DNA from: an uncultured Bacillota bacterium
Lineage (GTDB): Bacteria > Bacillota > Dehalobacteriia > UBA7702
Assembly (NCBI GenBank): GCA_934702375.1
Contig: CAKUYE010000001.1
Span: forward strand, 1-64,000
Length of the DNA stretch: 64,000 nt
Reading direction: 5' to 3'
Numbering within the stretch: the first letter of the stretch is position 1; the number at the start of each line of letters is the position of its first letter. Positions 53,055 through 61,053 of the stretch are shown piece by piece. The position numbers and the translations under genes were made by a program. The notes below the pieces were generated by a model that was not told where the DNA came from, searched no databases, and saw nothing but the letters and a program-made list of their open reading frames with translations.

Positions 53055-54086
53055 ATGAATATGAAATTTATCAGAAAGCTGCCAATCCCCATGGACATCA
53101 AAGCCCAATATCCCGTCACAAAGGAAATGATGGCCGTAAAAAAAGAGCAGGATCAGGAATTGAAAAGGATCTTCACCGGAGAAAGCAACCGATTTCTCTT
53201 AATCATAGGCCCTTGCTCTGCAGATAATCAGGAATCTGTCTTGGAATATGTGGGCAAGCTTCGGCGTTTACAGGAGCAGGTAGCCGATAAAATTATGATG
53301 GTCCCCCGGCTCTATACCAATAAGCCCCGTACCACCGGTATCGGCTACAAAGGGATGCTGCATCAACCGGATCCGGTAGAAAATCCAGATCTTTTAAAAG
53401 GCATTGTGGCCATTCGGGAGCTTCATATGAGAGCCTTGGCCGATTACCACTTCAGCTGTGCCGATGAGATGCTTTATCCGGACAACCATCGCTACCTTTC
53501 CGACCTTCTTTCCTATGTTGCCGTTGGCGCTCGTTCTGTGGAAAACCAACAACACCGCCTTACCGCCAGCGGTCTGGATATTCCCGTAGGAATGAAAAAT
53601 CCCACCTGCGGAGATCCCTCGGTAATGATGAATTCCATCATTGCGGCTCAACATACCCAAAGCTTCATTTACCGCGGTTGGGAAGTCGTAAGTGAAGGAA
53701 ATCCTCTTACGCATGGAATTCTTCGCGGCTACACCGATGAAACCGGCCGTTCCGTTCCCAATTATCACTATGAAAATATTATGGGCATTGCCGATCTTTA
53801 CGAAGAATCCGGCCTTGCAAACCCGGCACTCATCATTGATACGAACCATGCAAATTCCGGGAAAAAATATATGGAACAAATCCGTATTGCAAAAGACGTT
53901 TTACATAGCCGCAAACAAAACGAAACCATTCGTCATCTGGTAAAGGGTTTGATGATCGAAAGCTATCTTATCGACGGCTGCCAAAAGCCGGAAGAATGCG
54001 TATACGGAAAATCCATTACCGATCCCTGCCTCGGCTGGGAAAAAACCGAAAAGCTCGTTTTGGACATTGCAGATGCTCTGGATTGA
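53055..54086 (+). CDS. aroF: DAHP synthase, type I-alpha (AroFGH)
   Basis: The 343-residue enzyme starts the shikimate pathway from PEP and erythrose 4-phosphate. Motifs: LLIIGPCSADNQESVLEY, MMVPRLYTNKPRTTGIGYKGM, ARSVENQQHRLTASGLDIPVGMKNPT and IIDTNHANSGKKYMEQ, ESYLIDGCQ. The N-terminal strand of the AroG type (IPMDIKAQYPVT) that binds Phe or Tyr is present. It is the last gene of the operon, behind AAAAGGAG. Chorismate synthase (aroC) is not in the operon. Confidence 0.95.
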   Translation: MNMKFIRKLPIPMDIKAQYPVTKEMMAVKKEQDQELKRIFTGESNRFLLIIGPCSADNQESVLEYVGKLRRLQEQVADKIMMVPRLYTNKPRTTGIGYKGMLHQPDPVENPDLLKGIVAIRELHMRALADYHFSCADEMLYPDNHRYLSDLLSYVAVGARSVENQQHRLTASGLDIPVGMKNPTCGDPSVMMNSIIAAQHTQSFIYRGWEVVSEGNPLTHGILRGYTDETGRSVPNYHYENIMGIADLYEESGLANPALIIDTNHANSGKKYMEQIRIAKDVLHSRKQNETIRHLVKGLMIESYLIDGCQKPEECVYGKSITDPCLGWEKTEKLVLDIADALD

Positions 54087-54123
54087 CATGATCACCGCTG
54101 CATTCAAACTATTTCATACCTTC

Positions 54124-54173
54124 AATAAAAAAAGGCCGCTGACAAATCTTTTTGATTTGCAGCAGCCTTTTTT
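54124..54173. terminator. Two-way terminator of the aro operon and rplI
   Basis: AAAAAAAGGC(C)GCTG and CAAATC pair with GATTTG and CAGCAGCCTTTTTT; T runs follow on both strands. Confidence 0.85.
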
Positions 54174-54220
54174 ACGAAGAGAAATCCACCGGATTCATGG
54201 AAAATATGGGAAATACCATT

Positions 54221-54664
54221 TTATTCTCCCTGAACGTCTACGATAATTTCTGTTTTCACCTGAGGATGCATTTTGATCTTAACTTTGTACTGACCGGCAG
54301 TTTTAATATGATCTTCCAATTCGACATTGCGTTTATCAACTTTAATGCCATTTTCAGCCAATACGGCGGCAATATCCATATTGGTAACGGAGCCAAAAAG
54401 ACGATCGCCCTCGCCGGCTTTTGCCTTTAAAACATAGGTTTTTCCTTTAATAGTCTTTGCTGCAGCCTGAGCTTCTGCCAGCTTTTCAGCAGCAGCGGCT
54501 TCCTCTTTTGCCTTATTCCGTTTCCATGCTTTCATGTTAGTATCGTTAGCTTCCAAAGCCAATTTTTTAGGGAAAAGGAAATTACGTGCATAACCGTCAG
54601 AAGCATTAACCACTTCACCTTTTTTCCCGTGGCCTTTTACATCCTGTAATAAAATTACTTTCAT
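54221..54664 (-). CDS. rplI: 50S ribosomal protein L9
   Basis: The 147-residue protein has the L9 N-terminal domain MKVILLQDVKGHGKKGEVVNASDGYARNFL-type signature, a long connecting helix (AEKLAEAQAAAKTIKGK) and a C-terminal domain with DRLFGSVTNMDIAAVL. It overlaps the yybS stop by 4 bases. Confidence 0.98.
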   Translation of the reverse strand: MKVILLQDVKGHGKKGEVVNASDGYARNFLFPKKLALEANDTNMKAWKRNKAKEEAAAAEKLAEAQAAAKTIKGKTYVLKAKAGEGDRLFGSVTNMDIAAVLAENGIKVDKRNVELEDHIKTAGQYKVKIKMHPQVKTEIIVDVQGE

Positions 54665-55659
54665 ATTTCATGACCTCCGTCTTTATTATTTTTTCTTTTA
54701 TTTGCCATTGCCCGATAATTTACCGCGGTATCGGCTGCACCAAGGAGAATAAAGAAGATGACCGATATCGAAAGGAACAGCATTGTCGTGATCCACAACA
54801 AAATCTGTACACCGCTGCCCAGCCCCACACGAAGAAAGAAATAACGAACAAGGGATATGCCGGAAACAAGTAATATCGGGAAATAACAATACAATATATT
54901 TTTCGCAGCAGTAATAAAAAGTTCCGAATTAAGAAAATTACCGCCAACATAAAGCATCAGAGCAACCACAAGACCCCACAGCAACCACCAGGGCAAATGC
55001 CACTGGGAAAAAGGCGGCAAAGCGGAAATCTTATAGCCTCTTTTTTTCAAAAAGCTCTGGGCAATGATATAGTTCAATGCAGTGATTGCCATGGCGGTAA
55101 TAAAGAAAAAGGAAGGTAAAATTGCTTTCATAGCTGCGATCACTTCGTTTTTCAGCATTGCCACAGACATGCCCTCAGCCACTGCCGTTTCAAGTAAACC
55201 GGCATCATCATAAGCTCGAAAAACTTCATTAAGATAGTTTTCAAAGGAGCTTAAAAGCTGATCCAAAGTAACACCGCCAATGTTTTTTGCCAGGATAAAA
55301 TAACCACCGACAATAACAAAGGCAAATAAAACTCCGGCCAAAAGCGTATAGCCGGGATTTTTGTTGTTACGCAGGGAGATACCGTAAAAAAGCCCCAGTA
55401 CCGCCATAACGCAGACGGTAACAAAGCCATCGAACACGCCCATAAAACAAACGGCAAGGGCTGTAAGCACTGCAGCAGCAACAACTCCGGGAACAATGCC
55501 ATCCCTTACAACGATCAGAATCACCGGCAAAGCCCAGACAAACATCACAACGGTGCCCAGAACCGGAACAAATCGGCTGCAAAACAAAAAGACAATGCCC
55601 AACAACAAATAAAGCAGGCTATCCAATATTTTATTTCGTGAAGAAGGTGATTTTTCCAT
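54661..55659 (-). CDS. yybS: DUF2232 (YybS-like) membrane protein
   Basis: The 332-residue protein has about nine hydrophobic segments and matches the YybS layout: paired short helices at the N-terminus, a hydrophilic region (SSFENYLNEVFRAYDDAGLLETAVAEGMS) in the middle, and a C-terminal set of spans. In Bacillus yybS also stands before rplI. Function is unknown; a role as an energy-coupling or S-component-like protein has been suggested from fold alone. The start at 55657-55659 has GAGGTG ahead. Confidence 0.88.
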   Translation of the reverse strand: MEKSPSSRNKILDSLLYLLLGIVFLFCSRFVPVLGTVVMFVWALPVILIVVRDGIVPGVVAAAVLTALAVCFMGVFDGFVTVCVMAVLGLFYGISLRNNKNPGYTLLAGVLFAFVIVGGYFILAKNIGGVTLDQLLSSFENYLNEVFRAYDDAGLLETAVAEGMSVAMLKNEVIAAMKAILPSFFFITAMAITALNYIIAQSFLKKRGYKISALPPFSQWHLPWWLLWGLVVALMLYVGGNFLNSELFITAAKNILYCYFPILLVSGISLVRYFFLRVGLGSGVQILLWITTMLFLSISVIFFILLGAADTAVNYRAMANKRKNNKDGGHEI

Positions 55660-55710
55660 TCGTACACCTCGCACAGGAAAGGCCTCCGGGTTAAAGAAGC
55701 CTTTCTCAGG

Positions 55711-55744
55711 ACAAAAAAAGCCCCGAAACTCGGGGCTTTTTGCA
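55711..55744 (-). terminator. Terminator of rpsR
   Basis: AGCCCCGA/TCGGGGCT with an AAC loop and T runs on both sides. A second GAAAGGC/GCCTTTC hairpin lies at 55677-55708, ahead of yybS. Confidence 0.85.
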
Positions 55745-55773
55745 GACAGATACCGTAAAAGTATCCGTTTTCA

Positions 55774-56019
55774 TTACTCGGTAGTATAAGGCAGCAAAGC
55801 AACCTGTCTTGCTCTTTTAATAGCAGTAGTCAGGGCTCTCTGATGCTTTGCGCAGTTACCGGAAATTCTTCTGGGTAAAATTTTACCCCGTTCGCTGACA
55901 TATTTTCTTAAGCGTTTTTCATCTTTATAGTCAATATGATCAATTTTGTCTACGCAGAAAGCACAAACTTTTCTTCTGACTCTGCGGCCGCCGCGAGGAC
56001 GGGAAGTTCTTTCAGCCAT
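55774..56019 (-). CDS. rpsR: 30S ribosomal protein S18
   Basis: The 81-residue basic protein has RRVRRKVCAFC at the N-terminus, IDYKDEKRLRKYVSERGKILPRRISGNCAKHQRALTTAIKRAR. A CxxC pair (CAFC) is kept, with a third Cys in NCAKH, so it may be the zinc-binding form. It is the last gene of rpsF-ssb-rpsR. Confidence 0.98.
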   Translation of the reverse strand: MAERTSRPRGGRRVRRKVCAFCVDKIDHIDYKDEKRLRKYVSERGKILPRRISGNCAKHQRALTTAIKRARQVALLPYTTE

Positions 56020-56036
56020 GATATGAGACTCCTTTC

Positions 56037-56441
56037 TTAAAATGGAATTTCATCCAGGGGAGTCATTTCCTCTCCCGGAAAATCGGGGGTATATCCACTG
56101 CCCCCACCGGAACTGCTGCCGTCTTTCGGAGAAAGAAATTGGACATTATCGGCAACGATTTCCGCTACCGTGCGTTTTGCACCGTCATTCCCTTCGTAGC
56201 TGCGAATCTGCAAACGACCTTCTACGCCAACCAGCTTTCCTTTGGAAAGATAGCGACCACAGGTCTCTGCCAAACCACGCCAAACTACAACAGGAATAAA
56301 GTCCGTTTCTTTTTCACCGCGGCTATTGGGAAATCTTCTGTCTACCGCAACGGTAAAAGTTGCAACAGCAACACCACTGCCGGTAGAACGGAGCTCCGGA
56401 TCCCTGGTCAAACGACCAATTACAACGATTCTGTTCAGCAT
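56037..56441 (-). CDS. ssb: Single-stranded DNA-binding protein
   Basis: The 134-residue protein has an OB-fold (MLNRIVVIGRLTRDPELR ... VATFTVAVDRRF, FIPVVVWRGLAETCGRYLSKGKLVGVEGRLQIRSY) and a glycine-rich linker ending in the acidic tip EEMTPLDEIPF that recruits partner proteins. It is encoded between the two ribosomal protein genes as usual. Confidence 0.98.
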   Translation of the reverse strand: MLNRIVVIGRLTRDPELRSTGSGVAVATFTVAVDRRFPNSRGEKETDFIPVVVWRGLAETCGRYLSKGKLVGVEGRLQIRSYEGNDGAKRTVAEIVADNVQFLSPKDGSSSGGGSGYTPDFPGEEMTPLDEIPF

Positions 56442-56465
56442 AATCTCACCTGAATTCTTTATTGA

Positions 56466-56753
56466 TTATTCGCCTTCGCGAATAACAAGAAAACGAATTA
56501 CGTTGTCGGAAATTTTGAAGTTTCTTTCCAACTCTTTGGGAAGTTCTGTATCGCCATTGAAATAGCAAAGTACATAGTAACCTTCCCGCAATTTCTGAAC
56601 TTCATAAGCAAGACGGCGTTTGCCCCACTGTTCCACCTTGGTGACTTCACCACCGTTGGTAGCGATGATAGCGGAGAATCTTTCAATCGCTGCATTGACC
56701 TGTTCTTCATCTAATTCAGGACGGAGAACATACATAGCTTCATAATTGCGCAT
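56466..56753 (-). CDS. rpsF: 30S ribosomal protein S6
   Basis: The 95-residue protein has MRNYEAMYVLRPELDEEQVNAAIERF at the N-terminus and EQWGKRRLAYEVQKLREGYYVLCYF in the second half. The start at 56751-56753 follows AAAGGAGGTG by 9 bases. It is the first gene of the operon behind the promoter at 56845-56873. Confidence 0.98.
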   Translation of the reverse strand: MRNYEAMYVLRPELDEEQVNAAIERFSAIIATNGGEVTKVEQWGKRRLAYEVQKLREGYYVLCYFNGDTELPKELERNFKISDNVIRFLVIREGE

Positions 56754-56844
56754 CGTACACGACACCTCCTTTCGGACTTTGGCCTCCCGATATCAGGAAG
56801 CAAGGAGCTAAGCGGAACACTATCGTTCCACAATAAGCCTAATT

Positions 56845-56873
56845 AGTATACCATAAAACAACGATAATTGCAA
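56845..56873 (-). promoter_or_regulatory. Promoter of rpsF-ssb-rpsR
   Basis: TTGCAA (56868-56873), 17-base spacer, TATACT (56845-56850) on the minus strand. An inverted GGAAC/GTTCC pair (56815-56828) lies in the leader, where S6:S18 could bind. Confidence 0.8.
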
Positions 56874-56887
56874 GGGAAACTTACCTC

Positions 56888-56940
56888 AAAATAAGAAAAT
56901 TCTCAAAGCAAAAGCAACCATGTGCCTAAGCTTTGAGAAT
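56888..56940 (-). terminator. Terminator-like hairpin upstream of the rpsF promoter
   Basis: An 11-bp perfect stem ATTCTCAAAGC/GCTTTGAGAAT with a 20-base loop is followed on the minus strand by TTTCTTATTTT. It would end a minus-strand transcript coming from the riboswitch side. Confidence 0.65.
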
Positions 56941-57852
56941 ATAACTTCAATATAACTTCATAAGAAAAATGCGTGAACCCCCTCGCCTCTTGATCTTATC
57001 ATTTGTGTTTCTAAGTTTTTTTCATCAAAGGGATCTCTTTGCCAAACAGAACCAACCTGTCCGGCAGTGTTCCCTCCCGGCAATTTTTTTTGCCTAAGGA
57101 AACCGAGACCAAAGCGATCCAGAATACTATCGCCTCTGTGCATGGCACGATTCTGTTATCGCCAGCCGCAAAAAGCGAACGTTTCCTTTTTATGCCATCC
57201 GCCGTAGACAAAAGAAAACGAGCTATTTTGCAAAATACAGAGGGGATTCACCCATTTTTCCTATAAAGTTCTCCCGAAAAGAGAGATATACAGCAGCTCA
57301 AAACAATATACCTCTCCCCGGGGCCTTACATCTAATGCACGGCAATTCCGTACAAACTGCAAACAAAAGTATTAGCGTTCCGCTTAAAAATCGCATAAAG
57401 GAAAACGTATGAGCCTCCCTAATGCCGAAAGTTATAATAAAAAAATATCAGATCCTTCAGACTCCATTGAAAGATCGGCATATTGTCTTTGTGAGTTGCC
57501 GCGGGGATATCCCATCACAAAGAAGCATTTTTTCATTACAACTTCCAGTGTGCGTGTCCTTGGCCCGGAGAGACTCATACCTTTTCCCTTTGTTCTGCAA
57601 AACCCTTACGGGCGGCTTTCGGCAGGAGAGAATGCCGAAAGCCATTTGATACCATAGCAATATAAAGAGAAAGGAGGTAAAGTTACAAAAGCATTATGTT
57701 GTATGCGCGGTAAAAGAGTTCCGCAGCATCTGTTTTAGAAAGAGGTGCGGCACAAGGCCGCAAAATCCAAATAGTAAAAGAGATTAAAAAGAGATAAGTA
57801 AGGTTGAAAGGAGATGCAAAAAAAGATAACAGCATCTTATTTGGCAACTTGT
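56941..57852. other. Gene-poor region downstream of the cobalamin riboswitch
   Basis: No frame here matches a family I know. On the minus strand there are several short frames, one starting about 57578 and ending near 57430 (about 48 codons, beginning MSLSGPRTRT), and one of about 60 codons at 56958-57143, but they look like unrelated pieces. Hairpins lie at 57614-57643 (11-bp stem GGCTTTCGGCA) and 57735-57766. The 11-mer AATGCCGAAAG occurs at 57421 and 57631. It may be the remains of a B12-regulated gene or a non-coding transcript. Confidence 0.5.
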
Positions 57853-57885
57853 AAATAAAAGAGCCCTGCTTCTAGAAAGCAGGGC
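57853..57885 (-). terminator. Riboswitch expression-platform terminator
   Basis: GCCCTGCTT (57863-57871) pairs with AAGCAGGGC (57877-57885); on the minus strand TCTTTTATTT follows. It lies about 60 bases after the B12 box. Confidence 0.75.
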
Positions 57886-57944
57886 ATTTTCACAACGTAA
57901 TTACCATGCTTCTTGCGCGGAAGCTAAGACAATAAAAGCACAAA

Positions 57945-58080
57945 ACTCGAAATATCCTGACTTCACATCAACGCACAGCTTCGTCTTCCCACCAATGGCA
58001 GTGACTGACAACGTCTGAAGCATGCTCCGTTTCACAGTGGCGCGACCGTTCGGGATTCTAACCCGATTTCTTCGCAGTTC
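57945..58080 (-). ncRNA. Cobalamin (B12) riboswitch
   Basis: The minus strand shows the conserved core in order: GGGTTAGAATCCCG (58053-58066), CGGTCGCGCCACTGTGAA (GCCACTG box, 58033-58050), TTGGTGGGAAGACG in the middle, and a B12 box of the form AAGTCAGGATATTTCG (57947-57964). A sigma-A promoter lies upstream and a terminator downstream. The B12 box differs from the common GTCAGGAGACC ending, so this is a divergent member or a partly decayed one. What it controls is unclear; see the gene-poor region. Confidence 0.82.
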
Positions 58081-58108
58081 CGTGATTCATTATTTATTTA
58101 CTATATTA

Positions 58109-58137
58109 TTTATACCACAATTCCAACAAAATTTCAA
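58109..58137 (-). promoter_or_regulatory. Promoter of the riboswitch transcript
   Basis: TTGAAA (58132-58137), 17-base spacer, TATAAA (58109-58114) on the minus strand. Confidence 0.7.
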
Positions 58138-58227
58138 GAGAAAGTTTGCAAAAACTCATCAAATTTTTTTCGCCAAAACTACAATAATTTGTTTTACCCA
58201 TAGGCAAACGAAAAATCATTCTCTGAT

Positions 58228-58413
58228 TTATGCTTTTTCTACGGCTTTTACCCGGCGCATCACTTCGTTACGAGGCAGCATTACCACATGGCCGCAGCAG
58301 CAGCATTTTAAACGGAAATCAGCGCCGATCCGCAATACCTCCCAGGTATAGCCGCCACAGGGATGAGGTTTTTTCAAACGTAAAACGTCACCTACATTCA
58401 CTTCTGTTGTCAT
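58228..58413 (-). CDS. DUF951 family protein
   Basis: The 61-residue protein has VGDVLRLKKPHPCGGYTWEVLRIGADFRLKCCCCGHVVMLPRNE, the full DUF951 pattern with four consecutive Cys here (CCCCGH, where C-x-x-C-G is usual) and a HPCG motif, suggesting zinc binding. Such proteins are often next to mscS-type genes in Bacillota, as here (1 base apart). The function is unknown. Confidence 0.9.
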   Translation of the reverse strand: MTTEVNVGDVLRLKKPHPCGGYTWEVLRIGADFRLKCCCCGHVVMLPRNEVMRRVKAVEKA

Positions 58414-58414
58414 G

Positions 58415-59251
58415 TTACTTCTCCTTTGTGATCACTTCTCTTACAGGGAACGGTATTTCGATACCTTCTTTCTGTAAAGCCTGTAAAATATTGGTTTTCA
58501 AATCTCGACTGATCTGCCATTTTTCCATTGGCAGCACATAGGCAAACAAACAAAGGGTCACACCGCTCTCACCGATGGCATCCACCCCGTTTACTGTAGG
58601 TGCAGCAGAAAAAAGATCCTTGTGTTCGTTGTAATATGCCTTTGCCGTTCGACGGATCACCGCTTCGGCTTTGGAAATATCGCTGTCAAAGGAAACTTCA
58701 AAAACCTCCTTGATCCGGAAGTATCCCCGGCAGAAATTCACCACATCGGTGATGGTACCGTTGGGAACGATGATCAATTCTCCATTATCGCCCCGAAGCC
58801 GCGTGGCACGTAAGCCAACCAACTCTACAACGCCGGTAAAACACTGATTGATGGTCACATACTCCCCAACGCCGTATTGATCTTCAAATATAATAAAAAA
58901 GCCGGCAAAAACATCTTTGATCAGGGATTGGGCACCAAAGCTCACTGCCAGACCAATAACCCCCGCGGCGGCCATGATGGAAACAACGTTAATGCCGAGT
59001 CGGGAAAGGATCATCACCAAGGCCAAAAACGCAATCACATAGCGCACAACACTTTTCAGTACACGTTTCAGTGTGACCTGACGGTTGTTTTCTCCAATCT
59101 CCACCGTTGTTTTAAGAGCCTTATCAACGATATGAACGAAGATTTTATTTATAAGAAAGGCTAAGATCAGAATGACCAAAACCCCTATCAACTTCACCAA
59201 AAGTCCATTGCCTTCGTACCACTGAATAAGGATATCCTGAATTTCAGTCAC
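58415..59251 (-). CDS. mscS: Small-conductance mechanosensitive channel (MscS family)
   Basis: The 278-residue protein has three membrane segments (about 17-36, 65-85 and the pore helix 92-125 with the small-residue pattern AAAGVIGLAVSFGAQSLIKDVFAGFFIIFED) followed by the MscS beta domain (VVELVGLRATRLRGDNGELIIVPNG) and a C-terminal alpha/beta domain. It opens under membrane tension to release solutes. The start is GTG, with GGAGGTG 9 bases ahead, overlapping the HEAT-like gene. Confidence 0.93.
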   Translation of the reverse strand: MTEIQDILIQWYEGNGLLVKLIGVLVILILAFLINKIFVHIVDKALKTTVEIGENNRQVTLKRVLKSVVRYVIAFLALVMILSRLGINVVSIMAAAGVIGLAVSFGAQSLIKDVFAGFFIIFEDQYGVGEYVTINQCFTGVVELVGLRATRLRGDNGELIIVPNGTITDVVNFCRGYFRIKEVFEVSFDSDISKAEAVIRRTAKAYYNEHKDLFSAAPTVNGVDAIGESGVTLCLFAYVLPMEKWQISRDLKTNILQALQKEGIEIPFPVREVITKEK

Positions 59252-59918
59252 CGTCTTTCACCTCCATTTTGGCAGCCAGAGTTAAAAGCCCCGCCTTTAC
59301 CGTATCGTCACAGGTTTCGGCAGCAGCGCGAATAGCCGGTGCATAATCGTAGGCTTTGGCTTTTACCAGAGCATGGGCTGCCTTCATCTTCCAGCGCCAA
59401 TCCTCATTATCCAGATACTCTGCGATCAATGCACACCCCATGGGACAAGGCACAGAGGCCAGCACATCAAAGGCAGCCGTCCGTTCCTCATCATCCAAGG
59501 TTGGCAACATTTTCCCAACCTCGGCAGCGGTTTTTTCCGGGGCATCTTCACCGCAGACACTAAGATAGATAAGACGCTGCGTAGGAGGCATATCATGAAA
59601 ACATAACTTTAATAAGGCCGAAGTTTCCTCCGGATACTTTTGAAAGATTCGTTTCATATACGGTTGAATGCAGGGCTTATGCCCCATGGCAAAGGCATAA
59701 ACTTCATTCTTGATCCGTTCCCAACCGTAGTCCAGGAACTCTTCTATCGCTGCTTCCGCCGTTAAGGGATCTGCTTTTCCGGCCAATGTATTCAATATTT
59801 TTTTATCAATCGGTGCGATATCTTCCGGAACACTCAGCTCCAGCCAAAGCAGCTCTTCCTTATCTTTTTTTTGCTCTTTGCGTTTAAAGAGGTTCCGAAA
59901 CAACGATGTCATACCCAT
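59244..59918 (-). CDS. HEAT-repeat-like helical protein
   Basis: The 224-residue protein begins at 59916-59918 with GAGG six bases ahead. After a basic N-terminus it consists of paired amphipathic helices: AAIEEFLDYGWERIKNEVYAFAMG, CIQPYMKRIFQKYPEETSALLK, and a region similar to HEAT repeats (EYLDNEDWRWKMKAAHALVKAKAYDYAPAIRAAAETCDDTVKAGLLTLAA). HEAT modules act as protein or tRNA scaffolds. In QueG a HEAT module binds tRNA; a QueG-related enzyme is encoded two genes upstream. The link is an inference. Confidence 0.6.
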   Translation of the reverse strand: MGMTSLFRNLFKRKEQKKDKEELLWLELSVPEDIAPIDKKILNTLAGKADPLTAEAAIEEFLDYGWERIKNEVYAFAMGHKPCIQPYMKRIFQKYPEETSALLKLCFHDMPPTQRLIYLSVCGEDAPEKTAAEVGKMLPTLDDEERTAAFDVLASVPCPMGCALIAEYLDNEDWRWKMKAAHALVKAKAYDYAPAIRAAAETCDDTVKAGLLTLAAKMEVKDGD

Positions 59919-59926
59919 AAGCTTCC

Positions 59927-60346
59927 TCACAATGTAATCACTTTATCAACAGAGTTCAATAATTCTATGATTTTACCGGTAGATGCTGCGAAAAGCGGTG
60001 CAATCTCCTTTTCCCAACCATAAAGCCGCAAACTTTCTTCTGAGGCAAAAACCGTACTTCCATTTTTTTCCAGCTCTTGAAAAATCGGATTCAACACATG
60101 GCCGCGGCATAGAAAACCGGCAGCCCGATCCATCAAAATCACATACTTTGGATAACAGCGTTGATTCACCATGGAGGTAAAGAAATCAATCATCAGCTCC
60201 TTGCCTTTTTCGCCGCTGCCAATAGCATCTCCGGTAACGAAATAGCAAATACTGGGCGGAGCAGGTAAATCATCAATGGGCAAAAGATCAAAATCCTCTG
60301 CCGTTTCTTCCTGCCACTGCCGCAGCATGGGATCTTTAAAGGTCAT
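59927..60346 (-). CDS. DsrE-like family protein
   Basis: The 139-residue protein has the alpha/beta pattern of DsrE/TusD-like proteins: ICYFVTGDAIGSGEKGKELMIDFFTSMVNQRCYPKYVILMDRAAGFLCRG, VLNPIFQELEKNGSTVFASEESLRLYGW. Such small proteins carry sulfur or are involved in selenium metabolism (YedF-like), but no catalytic Cys pattern stands out beyond FLCRG. It overlaps the preceding gene (ATGA). Confidence 0.6.
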   Translation of the reverse strand: MTFKDPMLRQWQEETAEDFDLLPIDDLPAPPSICYFVTGDAIGSGEKGKELMIDFFTSMVNQRCYPKYVILMDRAAGFLCRGHVLNPIFQELEKNGSTVFASEESLRLYGWEKEIAPLFAASTGKIIELLNSVDKVITL

Positions 60347-61053
60347 GCGTTCTCATCTCCTTCAGTTTTCCCACCTTTGCCATAACGGCATACGGCAATG
60401 CACCGACCACAGGTACGTTTACCAAAGGTCTGGCGTGTTTCCGTCAAAAAGGCATCGCAGCGTTTAAAATCAAATCGTTGCGAAAGGTCATCCTTGGGGT
60501 TAAAGTTTTTCCCTAAAATGGCATGGGCCGGGCAGATATCCGTGCACAGGCGGCAGCTGCCGCATTGCTCCTCCATGGGAGAATTGGCCTTCAACGGGGC
60601 ATTGGTCAACACTGTACCCAATCGAAGCCGAGGGCCGGCCTCTTTCGTCACGAGAGCGCAGCTCTTGCCGATCCATCCCAATCCACCGAGCTGAGCAGCC
60701 ATGCGATGAGAGAAAGCACCGTTGTCCTTTGCTCCGGTACGCTGGGAAGCAGGGATAGGATAAGTATCGTACCCCATTTTCATCAACAGATTATTCAGCC
60801 GCAAACCGATCTCATTGATCAGAGCATTGGCAATATCGTAGTAAGCGAGGTAGGTATGTGTAGGATGCTCGATAACCTCATCCACAACACGCTTGGGAAG
60901 ATAAACACCAAAAGCAACGGCTCGCGTCAAACCATCAAAATGGTGTCCGTAAGCAGCCACAATATCATCATGCACCGCTTCAAGATCTGCAACACCGCAT
61001 AGATCTGCCCCCCATTTTTGCACATTTTCTTTTACAAGATCTGTAATATCCAT
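60343..61053 (-). CDS. QueG-related 4Fe-4S protein
   Basis: The 236-residue protein resembles the iron-sulfur half of epoxyqueuosine reductase: GGLGWIGKSCALVTKEAGPRLRLGTVLTN, then CGSCRLCTDICP with four Cys for a [4Fe-4S] cluster, and CGRCIAVCRYGKGG for the second. It is much shorter than QueG (about 380 residues), and the QueG-type catalytic DTGPVLER motif reads KDNGAFSHR. So the substrate may differ, and whether cobalamin is bound is uncertain. It starts inside the end of nhaA copy 2. Confidence 0.75.
   Translation of the reverse strand: MDITDLVKENVQKWGADLCGVADLEAVHDDIVAAYGHHFDGLTRAVAFGVYLPKRVVDEVIEHPTHTYLAYYDIANALINEIGLRLNNLLMKMGYDTYPIPASQRTGAKDNGAFSHRMAAQLGGLGWIGKSCALVTKEAGPRLRLGTVLTNAPLKANSPMEEQCGSCRLCTDICPAHAILGKNFNPKDDLSQRFDFKRCDAFLTETRQTFGKRTCGRCIAVCRYGKGGKTEGDENA

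Noticed and set aside
56958..57266. Overlapping 60-75 codon frames on both strands in the gene-poor region
   Set aside because: No ribosome sites, no family match and no shared codon use; kept only as part of the unexplained region.
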